Shown: positions 35,061 to 47,775 of the stretch, in pieces
Numbering within the stretch: position 1 is the stretch's first letter
Layout of the letters: each line of letters begins with the position of its first letter
Source: Castanea sativa
Taxonomy: Eukaryota > Streptophyta > Magnoliopsida > Fagales > Fagaceae
Direction of reading: 5' to 3'
Length of the DNA stretch: 64,000 bases
NCBI RefSeq assembly: GCF_040712315.1
Contig: NC_134019.1
Location: 32,942,373-33,006,372 of the forward strand
Notes under the pieces: generated by a model
The model's input: the letters and a program-made list of their open reading frames with translations, nothing else
What the model was told of the DNA's origin: nothing
Databases searched by the model: none
Made by a program: the position numbers and the translations under genes

Positions 35061-37244
35061 CATACATGAGTTAATTTGAATGTGGTATGTGAAATTTTTT
35101 GGATTTCTTTTGAATATGATTGATTTCTACTTTATAGTATATTTTTTTCTTCAAAATAAAAACAAAGAGATTTAAGGAAAAAAAAAAAAAAAAACCAAAC
35201 GTGAGATGAGATTTAAGAGAAACCAGGTATTGAAAAAAAAAAGTTTAGTTTAGTTTTTTTTTTTTTATGCAAAGAAAAAAAAAAGTTAAGTCTTGATTAA
35301 GGAAGGAAAAAAAAAAAAGAAACTGAAAAGAAAAAGTGAAAACGTGGAATAATACTTAGAGTTAAACGTGGGAATTAAATATTGCCTATTTTGTAGGCAA
35401 GGTTATAGGTGAGAGTTAAAGATGAATTTTTACTATGTTATTCTCAAGCTTTATATCTACTTAAATTTAGGTTGCAAGGGTATTTTTTGGAAAAAAATAT
35501 CCGATCCAAATAGGGAAAGCCCCTTAAATAATAGTATAGATATGATATGATATATTGATTGGAGTAATGAGTGTAAGTAATGTATAAATTTTATTCATTT
35601 ACAATATAAAATTATTATGATAGATAATTAAAATAATAAAAATAAAATCTACTGTTTTGGAAATTTTTTGAAATAGAATTTTAATTTTCTTAAAACTTAG
35701 TTAATAGAGTTTCTATTTTAACTAAAAGTGAACTATCATAATTAATGAGAATTTAACTATTTTTGCAAAGAGAAGATAACCATAAGCCCATACATGAGTT
35801 AATTTGAATGTGGTATGTGAAATTTTTTGGATTTCTTTTGAATATGATTGATTTCTACTTTATAGTATATTTTTTTCTTCAAAATAAAAACAAAGAGATT
35901 TAAGGAAAAAAAAAAAAAAAAACCAAACGTGAGATGAGATTTAAGAGAAACCAGGTATTGAAAAAAAAAAGTTTAGTTTAGTTTTTTTTTTTTTATGCAA
36001 AGAAAAAAAAAAGTTAAGTCTTGATTAAGGAAGGAAAAAAAAAAAAGAAACTGAAAAGAAAAAGTGAAAACGTGGAATAATACTTAGAGTTAAACGTGGG
36101 AATTAAATATTGCCTATTTTGTAGGCAAGGTTATAGGTGAGAGTTAAAGATGAATTTTTACTATGTTATTCTCAAGCTTTATATCTACTTAAATTTAGGT
36201 TGCAAGGGTATTTTTTGGAAAAAAATATCCGATCCAAATAGGGAAAGCCCCTTAAATAATAGTATAGATATGATATGATATATTGATTGGAGTAATGAGT
36301 GTAAGTAATGTATAAATTTTATTCATTTACAATATAAAATTATTATGATAGATAATTAAAATAATAAAAATAAAATCTACTGTTTTGGAAATTTTTTGAA
36401 ATAGAATTTTAATTTTCTTAAAACTTAGTTAATAGAGTTTCTATTTTAACTAAAAGTGAACTATCATAATTAATGAGAATTTAACTATTTTTGCAAAGAG
36501 AAGATAACCATAAGCCCATACATGAGTTAATTTGAATGTGGTATGTGAAATTTTTTGGATTTCTTTTGAATATGATTGATTTCTACTTTATAGTATATTT
36601 TTTTCTTCAAAATAAAAACAAAGAGATTTAAGGAAAAAAAAAAAAAAAAACCAAACGTGAGATGAGATTTAAGAGAAACCAGGTATTGAAAAAAAAAAGT
36701 TTAGTTTAGTTTTTTTTTTTTTATGCAAAGAAAAAAAAAAGTTAAGTCTTGATTAAGGAAGGAAAAAAAAAAAAGAAACTGAAAAGAAAAAGTGAAAACG
36801 TGGAATAATACTTAGAGTTAAACGTGGGAATTAAATATTGCCTATTTTGTAGGCAAGGTTATAGGTGAGAGTTAAAGATGAATTTTTACTATGTTATTCT
36901 CAAGCTTTATATCTACTTAAATTTAGGTTGCAAGGGTATTTTTTGGAAAAAAATATCCGATCCAAATAGGGAAAGCCCCTTAAATAATAGTATAGATATG
37001 ATATGATATATTGATTGGAGTAATGAGTGTAAGTAATGTATAAATTTTATTCATTTACAATATAAAATTATTATGATAGATAATTAAAATAATAAAAATA
37101 AAATCTACTGTTTTGGAAATTTTTTGAAATAGAATTTTAATTTTCTTAAAACTTAGTTAATAGAGTTTCTATTTTAACTAAAAGTGAACTATCATAATTA
37201 ATGAGAATTTAACTATTTTTGCAAAGAGAAGATAACCATAAGCC
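35061..37244. repeat. tandem array: three identical 728-bp units
   Basis: CATACATGAGTTAATTTGAA begins at 35061, 35789 and 36517, exactly 728 bp apart. The third unit ends at 37244. By eye the units are identical, including A-runs of 12 to 17 bases. Each unit contains CCTTAAATAATAGTATAGA, the reverse complement of a Helitron 5' terminus. Confidence 0.93.
35470..35540 (-). mobile_element. Helitron 5' terminus, minus strand (repeated in each array unit)
   Basis: Read on the minus strand from 35540 the sequence is TCTATACTATTATTTAAGGG followed by GCTTTCCC, a form widely seen at plant Helitron 5' ends, preceded by A as expected for A|TC insertion. The same terminus recurs at about 36268 and 36996 because of the array. 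The matching CTAG end was not located. Confidence 0.5.
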
Positions 37245-38039
37245 CATTTTTTTTTTTTTTATAGCATAGGATGTTACAATTAGATCCGTACCATGTGTAA
37301 TACGTTAATCCATTATGATAGTTCCAAATAATATCTTAATACTTATCTATATGAGTTTTCTTTTTAATGATGCCATAAAGGATGGACTTTAATTAAAGTC
37401 ATTTAAGATCCAACGTATCCAATAATTGTTTTTTAAATTTAATTTCAAAAGTCTTTTAATTGTAAATTTTTTTAATCATAAAATAGACTCTATGTAAACT
37501 CTAAAAGAAAACATTCGGAATGATCACATCATTGATACCATATCATGATGATTGCAAATAGAAATATTATTATTCATGATTAATAGATGAACAATGAAAT
37601 TGTGAATTAACAATTTAACAATTCAAATACCAAGTTTAAACTACAACAACACATATATAGAAGACTCCAAATATTGGAACATACTTCTTATGTTATTTTC
37701 ATTACTCAATCAAACCCAAAGTTTCAAAGATAATTCCAATTCAATTAAACCCAATACATACATACGCATGAACGTAAAGAATTCCAAAAATAAAAACAAC
37801 AATCTCCAAAAGCCTCTGCCTAACACATTCACTATTTTTTTTTCTTCAAACTATGCATTCTTTAGTTCTTTTTCCTTTTATGTTTCATCAAACTTTTTCT
37901 AATTGACCAAAATATCTCTCATGTATGTTAACATTAAACCTACTAAGAAAACTTTACATACCTTTTTGTTTTGAAGGCGCTCCAAGAACCAAAATCAATG
38001 CAAGAGACTATACAGCAGAGTGGTGTTGGAAGTGTAGAA
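37245..38039. other. non-coding stretch
   Basis: A T-run at 37247-37260 and then AT-rich sequence with no gene signal. Confidence 0.4.
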
Positions 38040-38520
38040 GTAGTTTTCTTAAATAGGAGAGAGTACGGACTGTGAGAGAGTGTTATTGTATTTGGCTAGA
38101 AGTCTAACTTGCATTAGGTTTTTTTTTTTTTTTTTTATATATGTATAAATAAAGAGTATAAGGAGTCTAGGGACAGTGGGAGAGTATCTTGTAATCAAAT
38201 TAGATATTTGAGATTTAAACCTTGCATACCCTAAAGGGCTATAAAACCCACACAAGCTAAAGGGAGAAAGGTAGACAATTCTCATCCCAAAAACTATTTC
38301 CAAGTTGAATTCTTTTGCGATATACTCCAATTGAATTCCATTCTAAGTTAATCATTGAATGCCCTTTGGCACACACCACATTGGTGTATTTATTTTTCTC
38401 TATTTCATATCTTATTGTAGGTTCGTCTCTAGACGGACCCAATGCCTTCGTCCATCTGTATTGATGAAGAGTTCAAGTAACGATTTTTTGCATCATCAGT
38501 TTGGCACCATCTATGGGAAA
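38040..38520 (+). mobile_element. degraded gypsy-type LTR end with primer-binding site
   Basis: GGCTATAAAACCCACAC near 38238 is a good TATA context. About 260 bases downstream, GCATCATCAG is followed by TTTGGCACCATCTATGGGAA (38500-38519), close to the TTTGGCGCCGTCTGTGGGAA-type PBS of many plant gypsy elements. Together these look like the R/U5 end of an LTR plus PBS. GATTTTTTGCATCATCA is repeated at 38665-38681. The LTR start and any coding region were not found. Confidence 0.45.
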
Positions 38521-41180
38521 CGTTTTCAAAGCCATACAATTTCCCTTTTCTTGACAAAAGAATCCCTCTTGATACCAGATGGATTCCACAGCACAACAAA
38601 TTTGCAAGATATCACACCTATTATGTTGACATCATCCATCTACACAGACAAAGAACTCAATTGAGGATTTTTTGCATCATCAATAGGGACCGAGTGATTA
38701 GCCATCACTTTAATCCTAAGATAAAAGGTTATATGGTACAAACTCAATCGATAACATCAGTCAATCTAGAAATTGGAAATCCCCCCTGTTTAAAAAATTT
38801 CATGCTATATATAAACTTGGTTGGCAAAGTTTGGGGGGGACCTCAGGTATTAAGCTCTCTTTATGTCTTGATTTCATTATTCTTTGTCTATAATTTGAAG
38901 TTTTAAGTGTTGGAGTAAGATATATATATGAGTTAGAAAAACAATTTGTTGGACTGAAATTGGGTTGAGAACAGGCTTCTATTGCCACTGTTTTTTAGTT
39001 TTTGCTACATTATCAGAGACCCAAGTGAGAGGCTTAACTGTGAGTCTTTTAGCCTATCTATGTTTGTATTCTTGGATTTTATAGAGATAATTATTTAGTT
39101 GATTTACCGTTAGAGGGGGCTTCTTTCACCTGGTTCAAAGATTCTGGTATCCTCTATGTTAAGAATTGACAGGTCACAACCTTACTTGAACAGGATCTGT
39201 TCTATAGGATCGTACCTCCGGTATCCTTGATCACTAAGAATTGACAGGTCTTTATAAGCTGGTGGTGCTCTCTTTGTGGTTTTTTTAAACACAATGTTGG
39301 TAATTTAATTTTGATTGTTTACAAGAGGCGAAAGTGATTCCAACTTTCTTGTATTTATCTTGTAGCACTTTGGCTTTATGTGAATTAAACGGCTTTAATT
39401 TGAGTCTTGGTATTTGCATCAGAATTCATAACATTAGCGCTGGTTCCTGTTTCTACTACCATCTACTTGCACTTACCAATACTTTTTATAACTTGAGATT
39501 CCAGTCGTGAATTTGGTCATTTGCTCTACCTCTTATGATTTTTGGAGTTTTTATTAGTATGGCGATTTATTGTCATTGGCAGTCATATAAAATATAAGAT
39601 ATGCATGCTTTAAAGACTTGCTGTTCTCTAAATGCCTAAGAAGTGTGGGGCTGTGCTTCCTTATGTCCGCTCTATAGGTGAGTTGGTAGGGTCTCAAAGT
39701 TATATAATTTTCTCTTGTATTGTTGGATCTTTATGTCCTGAGGTTTGTTGTTGGTCTAAAGTCTTGAATCTCGATGTGTTTACAAGAGGGGAAATTGTGA
39801 TTTAGTTGCGCAACAGAGTGTGTAGAAGTATTTAATTTTTCTTGCCATTAGGTTATAAGAATTTTTTTTCATCATTCTCTTTTGATTTCATGTGTTGCTT
39901 ATGATTATTTCAATGTAATGATCCTTTGAAGGCCCGTATGTTGCAGCAATAGATCGATTTGGTTCTCTTTATTAGGAGTACAAATATATAAACTTTCCTT
40001 TGCCTTGTTGTCTAGCAGGTTATTATGTTTTCAAGAATCTAAATTCATTTTGTAAATGAAAATTGGTATTGCATTGTGTGCATTTCAAGCTACATTTGTC
40101 TGGTTTTAATAAACTCTAGAACTGCACAGCATGATTGTTCTAGTTCCTTTTCTATTGCCATTGGCTTGCACTTATGACAAAATTTTCATACTTAAGATAG
40201 CCAATTCATGATTCATTGTTATTGGCAATAATATGATGAGCAGTTGTATTCTTTCAACATGGCTGCTCTTTAAATGTCAGAAAAGTAAAGGTCTGTGCTT
40301 CCTTATGTGTTCTGTATAGGGTTTCAAAGTTATATGGATTTTTATTACTTGAAAAAAAAAATTATTTGCTTGGATTGTGCAAAGGGATATTTTGGGATTC
40401 TATGACTTGTTTAACTGAATTCTTGTGTTCAAAAAAATTTAATGATGTATATCTTCACAGGCAATGAAGTTGGATGGGGACCCTAGGCAATAAGCTTTCC
40501 TTATTTCTTGATTTTTTTGTACTTCTCCTAAAATTAGAAAAACAATTTGTTGGACTGACATATTGGGGTTAAGATCAAGCTTCTGTTTTGTTTTCTCAAT
40601 AATCTCATATTGGTACTTTTCCCATTAGTATGACTGACTTTTATATTTTTTGAAAGGAAAGAATTTTATATTGATTATAGTTACTTCTCAAAACCTTATT
40701 GGCTTTGTTGTGGTGTGTGTGTGTGTGTTTTTTGTTTTTTTTTTTGGATTTTCGCTTATATATATTTTCTTTGTTGTCATTTAAAAAAAATATAATGATG
40801 CATATTTTTAACTTAACAATTATTTTTTATATAAAAAAAAATATCACTATTAGTGCAGCTTAGATGTCTTCTCAGGCTGCGTTGTCTGGTTTTATTTACT
40901 TTTAGGGGTAATGGTGCTTTGGCTAAGTTTGGTTTGGTTTTGCTCCTCTTTCCTTCTTCTTTATAATTTAAAGTTGTCCCAAACTATGTAGTTGTGCTTC
41001 TATGATTTTCAATTTGCTCATGTAGGAAGTCAATGTCGGAGCCATCAAGGATTTGAGCTTTCATCTAATGCCTGTACATCTATATTATTGTCGTGTTTTT
41101 ATTGATGTTTTCTTGCTTTTCGGGGAACCTAGTTATCATGTGTTGGCAATTCCATTTCTAGTTTGGATTGCCGCTTAAAT
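38521..41180. other. non-coding stretch with a degenerate large duplication
   Basis: Two blocks are related. 38815-39000 resembles 40463-40590 (shared AGAAAAACAATTTGTTGGAC). 39430-39720 resembles 40120-40340 (shared CTGTGCTTCCTTATGT and TCAAAGTTATAT). No protein-coding frame is supported. Confidence 0.5.
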
Positions 41181-41528
41181 GCTAAGTTGCACGGACACGG
41201 ACACGGACGAACACAACACGGACACAGACACGAGAATACAACAATTTTTGAAAAATAAGGATACGACATGGCGTGGACACGACAATTAAATAATTAATTA
41301 AATTTTATATTTAGGCATTTTTAAAATATTTTTAGACATAAAATACATTTATGTCTAGAATTTAAATTATGTAAGAACTACAAATAAGTAAACTAACACC
41401 CAAAGTAGTATAATAATACACGTAAAATGTTTAGAGTACAAACCAAAGTTTAAATCTAGGTTGCACTGACACGCCATTTTTGGCGACGTACCGGTATGAC
41501 TTGCTAGACTCCAGTGTCCGAGCAATGT
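41181..41528. repeat. dispersed-repeat-like block with ACACGGAC motifs
   Basis: GTTGCACGGACACGGACACG opens the block, and GTTGCACTGACACGCC followed by CCAGTGTCCGAGCAATG closes it. The two ends are rough variants of one motif. I do not know the family. Confidence 0.4.
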
Positions 41529-41538
41529 TGTTGTTGTT

Positions 41539-41539
<1 letters not shown>

Positions 41540-41586
<47 letters not shown>
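41540..41586. repeat. T homopolymer of 47
   Basis: Uninterrupted T-run preceded by (GTT)n. It could be the A-tail of a minus-strand retroelement. Confidence 0.95.
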
Positions 41587-43095
41587 CGTTCCTCCGACGC
41601 TGCGCTAACACGCTAGCAGTGAAAAAAAATAAATAGAAAAGAAAATCACAGATTTTGACAGAAGGACTTCTCAATACCATTGATTTTGTAACTAAAAGTT
41701 GAAACCCACATCTCAAGTTCTCAACCCACCCTCCCTCTGACCTCTACCCACTGTTGCTGCCCTCTATCCCTCGCTGGAGCTAGATCTGGCCGATCGGCGA
41801 GCTCTATAGACGTCAACGTCGTGCCTTGTCCCTTTCGATCTCTTTCTCAGCGTGGACAACAGGTCCAACCTCTTCTATTCTCCCTCTTTGTTTTTTTTTT
41901 TTTCTTTCTTTCAGATGTTTGGGTGAATGGGCGTACTATTACTTATAAGTTTTTTTTTTTAATCCCACTCTCACTATCACAGTGTCACTATGTTATACTT
42001 TTTATTATGAATTTTTTAAAAAAAAATATTTTGTTTCTTTACTCCGCCTTTTTGTTTTGCATTATAAATTATAATGTTTATTATGAAAGTTTAAAGCTTG
42101 GTTTCCCTTTATATTTTTAGTTTGATGTTGAATGTAGTTTAAAGTTTGATGTTGACCTTTAAATCATTTATATATATATTCAAAACCCACCTAACCCCAC
42201 CTACCCCCACTCACCTTATCAATCTCTCTTCTCCACGTATTCTACCTTCAGACTTCTTTTTCCTCTTCTATTTTTCTTTCTTTCTTTTTCTCCCTTATCT
42301 CCACTCCTCCATCTTTCTTCTTTTCTGTTTCTTTTTTTTCCCCTTCTTTCACTCTTCTTTCACTACGCACATGGATTTATTCTTTTCTCTTTCTCTCCTA
42401 TTTGATTTTATTTCCCCTATTTTATTTGTGGTGGTGTTAATATTAGTGGGTTTTGGATTTGAAGATGGTGTTGTAACTAGTTAATTTTGTTCAAATTTGT
42501 AAATGGTGCTACTGTTATGGGATTTGTGATTGAAGAAAGAGTGCTATTGTGTTTGATGCCATTGGTTGTATAGTTGCAAGCAAGTATTTTTTTTTTTTTT
42601 TAAAAAAATTTAATGATTGTTTTGGTCTATTCCTTTTTTGATAATAGTTTTGGTCTATTCCTTATCTGTGTAAACTTTGCTTCGTGGGTGATCTCTGAGA
42701 TTTTTGATTAATTTATTGATAGGTTTAGAAATCTCAAGTGTGATAATATCTATGTTTGTTAATAGAACCAAGAAAGTAGAGAAAAATTCTAAATCTATTT
42801 GATGATTTCTTTTTGCAGCTTTGTCTATGGCGGCTGAATGTGTTGTGGTGGGGTTGCTATTTTTTTTTTTTTTTTTTTTTAATTTTTAGATGTGAGCATG
42901 TTGTACATGTTTGATTTTGAATTTTTTTTTTTAGGTGGGTTTGTGTTTCATTTCGAATTTGCTAGGCTATAGTGTTGTTTGTATTTTGTTTTATTTATGT
43001 TTTTTTTTGTTTTTTTTTTTTTTAATCTTTTGATTTAATTACAATTTTAATTCAATAAAAAAAACTTTTGATTACCGAAAAATAATTTTCGGTGA
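41587..43095. other. pyrimidine-rich non-coding stretch
   Basis: Strong C/T bias at 41700-41900 and 42180-42370 and many T-runs. This resembles a 5' leader followed by an intron, but no exon is recognisable. Confidence 0.35.
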
Positions 43096-43441
43096 TCAGA
43101 TTTTTTTTGGGGGCTATAGTGGCATTTTCAGAACGCCACTATAGACCAATTATTTTTATTTTTTAAAAAGGCTGTAGTGGCGTTCCCAAATGCCATTATA
43201 GCATTTTTTAAAAATATAAAAAATTGGTCTATAGTGGCGTTTGCAGAACGTCACTATAGGGCAGACCTATAGTGGCGTTTATGGAGAAACGCCACTATAG
43301 GTCTATAATTGCGGTACAATAGTGGCGTTTACAAACGCCATTGTAGCAAACGCTACTATAGCCCAAAAGTGCCTATAGTGGCTTTTTTGGACCTATAGTG
43401 GCGTTTCACAAACGCCACTATAGGTCCAGTTTTTTGTAGTG
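43096..43441 (-). mobile_element. CACTA-type transposon terminus with stacked subterminal hairpins
   Basis: On the minus strand the block starts at 43441 with CACTACAAAAAACTGGACC, the terminal motif of CACTA (EnSpm) elements. Inside, the motif CTATAGTGGCGTTT and its reverse complement alternate, giving hairpins at about 43113-43146, 43171-43203, 43228-43261, 43267-43303, 43317-43346 and 43391-43427. Such subterminal repeats are known transposase-binding regions of CACTA elements. The other terminus is not found, so it is truncated or a MITE-like derivative. Confidence 0.65.
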
Positions 43442-44390
43442 TTTGGATAATTCTCTAGCTAATAAAACTTACTGGCAACTGACCCCATCTGCTACTACCC
43501 GCTGTATATGAATGTTTAAGTCCATTTCATCATGCATTCTTGCTTTGGTAGCTGGGCAATTCTTAAGTTAATTTAGTCATTGAGTGATTGGTTAATTCCA
43601 TTTTGTTATCTTGATAATAAATGAAAATGTTAAAAACTTTCTTCACATAAGGTTTTTTATTGAAACAAATGGAGTGTTAAGGAAAATAATATATGAATTT
43701 TCAGTCAGAAAAGGTTTGGCTCCAAACATGTTTGGAGCTTTGACCTCCAACCACCAATAGAAAAAGGATGTGTCTCATCATGTGCAGTGCATATGGCTCA
43801 CTTGGTTGGTTGGGTTAAATAAGTAATGTGCATTGCACATAATAAGGACAAATTTTATCTTTCTATAAGTGCTTGGAGCCAAACCTGTCTCATTCAGTTG
43901 ATTATTTATTTGGATAAATACTATGTGTTTGGTCTTTGAAGTTTTCTTCAATATTTTAATTTCTTTGTAGAGTTTCAAAAGCATAAATTGAAGCATAAAT
44001 TGGTCCTTATATAATATGGACTTGAAATAAGATTTGAAACTTAAAAATTTGTGTGGTTCTTTTCAACCCATTTGGTTTCAAAATATTGGATAAGTAGATT
44101 ATAGATTTACCTTTTACATTTTATTATATGGTTTAATTTACTTATTAATAAAAATCATGCATATTCCACTAGAGTCATCCACATAAAATAAATGTAAAAA
44201 ATAAAATTAAAAACAAACTAACATAGGTGAAAAAAATGCAATAAAATTCAAACCTTTTGATAATACTTTTTATATTTATTAGGAAATACATATAAAAAAA
44301 AACTTTAGGTGTCTAAAGACTAATATTTACAAATTTAAAAATAAATTTTTTTTGTGCACTGTTCCATTCCAATTCCTTCCCAATACCTCC
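43442..44390. other. non-coding stretch
   Basis: AT-rich, with no recognised feature. Confidence 0.4.
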
Positions 44391-44404
44391 CAAGGATAAA
44401 CTTG

Positions 44405-44525
44405 AATTGGATCTCAAATTGACAGGTTAGTGCGAGCTTATCCATACGGCAAATCTCCGTCTGGTAGATCCTAAATTGATGGGTTAGTGTGAGCTTATTC
44501 ATGTGGCCAATCTTTGTTTGGTCCG
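44405..44525. repeat. imperfect 57-bp tandem duplication
   Basis: GATCTCAAATTGACAGGTTA and GATCCTAAATTGATGGGTTA start two adjacent related units; both contain GTGAGCTTAT-like and TCCGTCTGGT-like parts. Confidence 0.65.
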
Positions 44526-44659
44526 AGGAAACCTTTGCATGCCTCCGTCACCTTTTGGAAGGCCTACACCCCATATAAACTATCTACCTGAGATTGTCCC
44601 TTGGCCCATAGGTATATCTAAATGTTTAAGTGCAGTATAAACTCTAACGAGCCATATTA

Positions 44660-45160
44660 GCCTAGTCTTTTGGTCTATTTGGTTCATTTCGGTCCTATTT
44701 TGTACACTTCAGCCCTATTCGGTCAATTTAGTCTTATTCAGTCCACTTTGGTTCTATTCGGTCTGCTTTGGTCCTATTTAGTCCACTTAGTCTTATTTGG
44801 TCCAATTCGGTCTTATTTGGTTCTATTTGGTGCACTTTGGTCTATTTTGTCCACTTCAGTTTAATTTGGTCCATTTCGGTCCACTTGGTCCTAACCTGTC
44901 AATGTCGGTCCACATTGCTCTAATTCTATCCATTCTATCCACCTTGGTCATATTGGGTCCATTTTATCCACTTTGGTCCTATTCGGTCTTATTCGGTTAA
45001 CTTTAGTCCTATTCGGTCTATTTTGTCCACTTTGGTCCTATTCGGCCCATTCTGCCTACTTTGGTCCCATTCCGTCTTATTTGGTCTACTTTGGTCCTAT
45101 TCGGTCTGTTTGTGTCAACCTTGGTCCATTTGGTTCAATTTGGTCCATTTAGCATTTTTG
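44660..45160. repeat. degenerate minisatellite, TTTGGTCCTATTCGGTC
   Basis: About 500 bp built from variants of GGTCCTATTCGG and GGTCCACTTT with a period near 20-22 bp. Its open plus-strand frames are a by-product of the repeat. Confidence 0.8.
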
Positions 45161-45319
45161 TGCACTTACATAATGGGAAAAGACAGGTTTGAGTTGAAAG
45201 TATTCTAAATCCAATATCTAAAATGTTATGCATATTATTCTAAAAAAGAAAAATGTAATATTTAGGAAAATTACTCATTTATTTTAACCTCATGACTTTT
45301 AAATGAATTGCATGAGGTT

Positions 45320-45579
45320 GATTAATATATATATATATATATATATATAACCGAAACTTCTGAAGCTCTCATAATTTTTCACGTCAGCACAATATTTAAA
45401 TAAAATTATTTTTGTTTAGTCCAAACTTAACAAGTAGTGAAACTTTATCTCTCTAACAAGTCCAACTTAAACTCATACTCATCATTTTTTTAAAACAATT
45501 TTTTTTTAATCCAAACTTAACAAGGAGTGAAACTCTATCTCTCTAACATGTCTAACTTAAACTTAAACTCAAACGTTGA

Positions 45580-45628
<49 letters not shown>

Positions 45629-45980
45629 AGGTGCAAATTTATAGCCATGGATTATTCTTTTGAATGTAACCCAAAATTTTTCTTACATTTTTCTAATTTT
45701 TAGTCATATATATTTTGCTTTGTTTCAATAATTTCTATGCCGTGTATCATCTGAATTTTAAATTTATTTTTTGCAGTATCTGAAATTGTCTGAAATTTTT
45801 TTTGTAAGCCATTGCACATTCAAGCAATGACTTCTTCATCAAATTATAACACAAATTGAATTCATATAAGAACAAATCATATAATGGTGTAATTTCTTAA
45901 TCAATTTAAGATTTTATAAAATTATTTTAGTCTACCTTACAAATAGGTAGGTTTTCGTGCATAACACGGATTAACGACTA

Positions 45981-45981
<1 letters not shown>
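45320..45981 (+). mobile_element. Helitron A, short non-autonomous
   Basis: The 3' end is hairpin CGTG-CATAA-CACG (45956-45968), 12 bases of spacer and terminal sequence ending CTAG at 45978-45981, followed by T. The likely 5' part is the (TA)n at 45325-45349 followed by ACCGAAACTTCTGAAGCTC and CACGTCAGC, a style common at Helitron 5' ends; the exact TC is obscured by the microsatellite. Inside are a degenerate repeat of about 91 bp (45420-45585) and (ATT)n at 45577-45626. Confidence 0.5.
45577..45626. repeat. (ATT)n microsatellite
   Basis: About 16 ATT units. Confidence 0.95.
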
Positions 45982-46054
<73 letters not shown>

Positions 46055-46373
46055 TAGGTGAAGCAGAGAGAAACTCCAATTGCAATTCTAAATTAGAATC
46101 CTAATTTTGTGCCATGTGTCAAGATTCATGTGGTTCCATTTGTCTAAATTTAAGTGGATCAGTTGTAATTCCAATGTGCTTCTTTTGTTTTTGCTTTTTC
46201 CACACCTGCGTATTTCAAGGTTCATCTCTTCACACCTACGTATTTCAAGGTTCATCTCCCTTTCTCCAATAATCAAAACATAAAAACCTTCCTCTCCTAT
46301 CAATGATGCATGTATTTGTGTATTTTTGTATCTTATATAAGAAAAGGTTTTCCATAGATTCAAATTATACTCA

Positions 46374-46640
46374 CAATTTTAATGGTCTTGGTTAATGCTT
46401 CCTAAAGTTTGATTACTTCTTTTTTTCATCTGCCTATATTTTCATTCGTGAATAATTGTTATTGTTTAATTATAAATTTTTTTTGATTGATGTTGTATGT
46501 TTATTTTCTGTTTCATAACAAGTTGGAAGGAAACTCAGAATTTTAAAGGTCCTGGTTTATGGTCTGCAAAACGAATTCCAATCATTCCTAAGGTTCGATT
46601 ACTCCTATCTTTCATCTGCCTATTGTTTCCGTCCTTTTTG
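46374..46640. repeat. degenerate 165-bp direct repeat inside Helitron B
   Basis: AATTTTAATGGTCTTGGTTA at about 46376 and AATTTTAAAGGTCCTGGTTT at about 46540 begin parallel blocks with TTTCATCTGCCTAT further on. Confidence 0.55.
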
Positions 46641-47496
46641 TGAACAATTTTTATTCTTTAATTATAAAAGTTTTTTTTTTTTTTGCCTATGATTGATGTT
46701 ACATGTTTATTTTCTATTTCATATTTCATAAAAGTTTTTTTGTTTGCCTATGTTAATCAAGTTTCCCCTGATTGCGTAATAGTATATGCTATAAACAGCT
46801 TATTGTCTTGATAAAGGCCGTTTATGTTTTTATAGTTTATGTCCTTATTTGCTGTGCTTTTTTCCCTCATAGGAGATTGTCTTGGAAACTTTGTTGCCAA
46901 CGAACTGAGGCTTTAGAACTATTGATTTCCTTACCAAAGGTCAACTTTGTTTATATTGTTTATGTTGTTATTATTATTGGTGAATTATTTAATAGGCTGT
47001 TGATATTCTGTTTATTAAAGCTTTTGATGTTCTTATTTGAACGGTAGTCACAATTGTACCAAAACTTCCTATTATCCCTTGAATCTATTCTCAAATCATT
47101 AAAAAATATGAAAAGTAATTAGTTGTGATGTTCTATAGTATCTGCTTATTTTGTTAACAAATGTCAGTTTTTTTCCCTTGTTTATGTTGTGATTACAAAA
47201 AAATATGGTTAGTATTTATCCCTAAGAATGTATAAATAATTTCTTATTCTCATGAAAAAGGTTAGCTGCTTTTTTATTGATAGTGTTGTTAAAATTATTG
47301 ATAAATTATATGACTTACTGTTAATACGCTTTTCATTAAAGCCTTGAACATTTTTGTTTTAATGGGTCATATTTTAAAAAAAAAAAATTGTAGAAAAGAT
47401 CTATGTTCAAAAAGATTATTTTCTTTTATGATTAAAATATAACCCATGTTGGAGTGAAGTTGCATTAGATCTAGATTATATTTTAATTAAATTAGC

Positions 47497-47499
<3 letters not shown>

Positions 47500-47549
<50 letters not shown>
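47500..47549. repeat. (GA)n microsatellite
   Basis: About 25 GA units. Confidence 0.95.
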
Positions 47550-47550
<1 letters not shown>

Positions 47551-47775
47551 CCAATTGATTTACTGCTAAAATCAAAGAGGCCAAAATCAACGAACCTCTC
47601 ATTTCAAAAAATGAAAGAAAAAAAAAATGAACAGTCAAAAAAATAATCATCAGTGTCCTCTACATTCATAATCCACATCTTTACTCCCATAATCCCTAGG
47701 AAAAACCTCAACTTTTGGAACTCCTAGATACAGAGCCGCTACTTGAGTCCAATCAAACTCAATTACTAAGAGAAA

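Noticed and set aside
41504..41716. Minus-strand frame with a poly-Lys run
   Set aside because: It is created by the 47-T homopolymer and has no conserved part.
44670..45208. Hydrophobic open frames resembling a membrane protein
   Set aside because: They follow from the GGTCCTATTCGG repeat composition in several frames.
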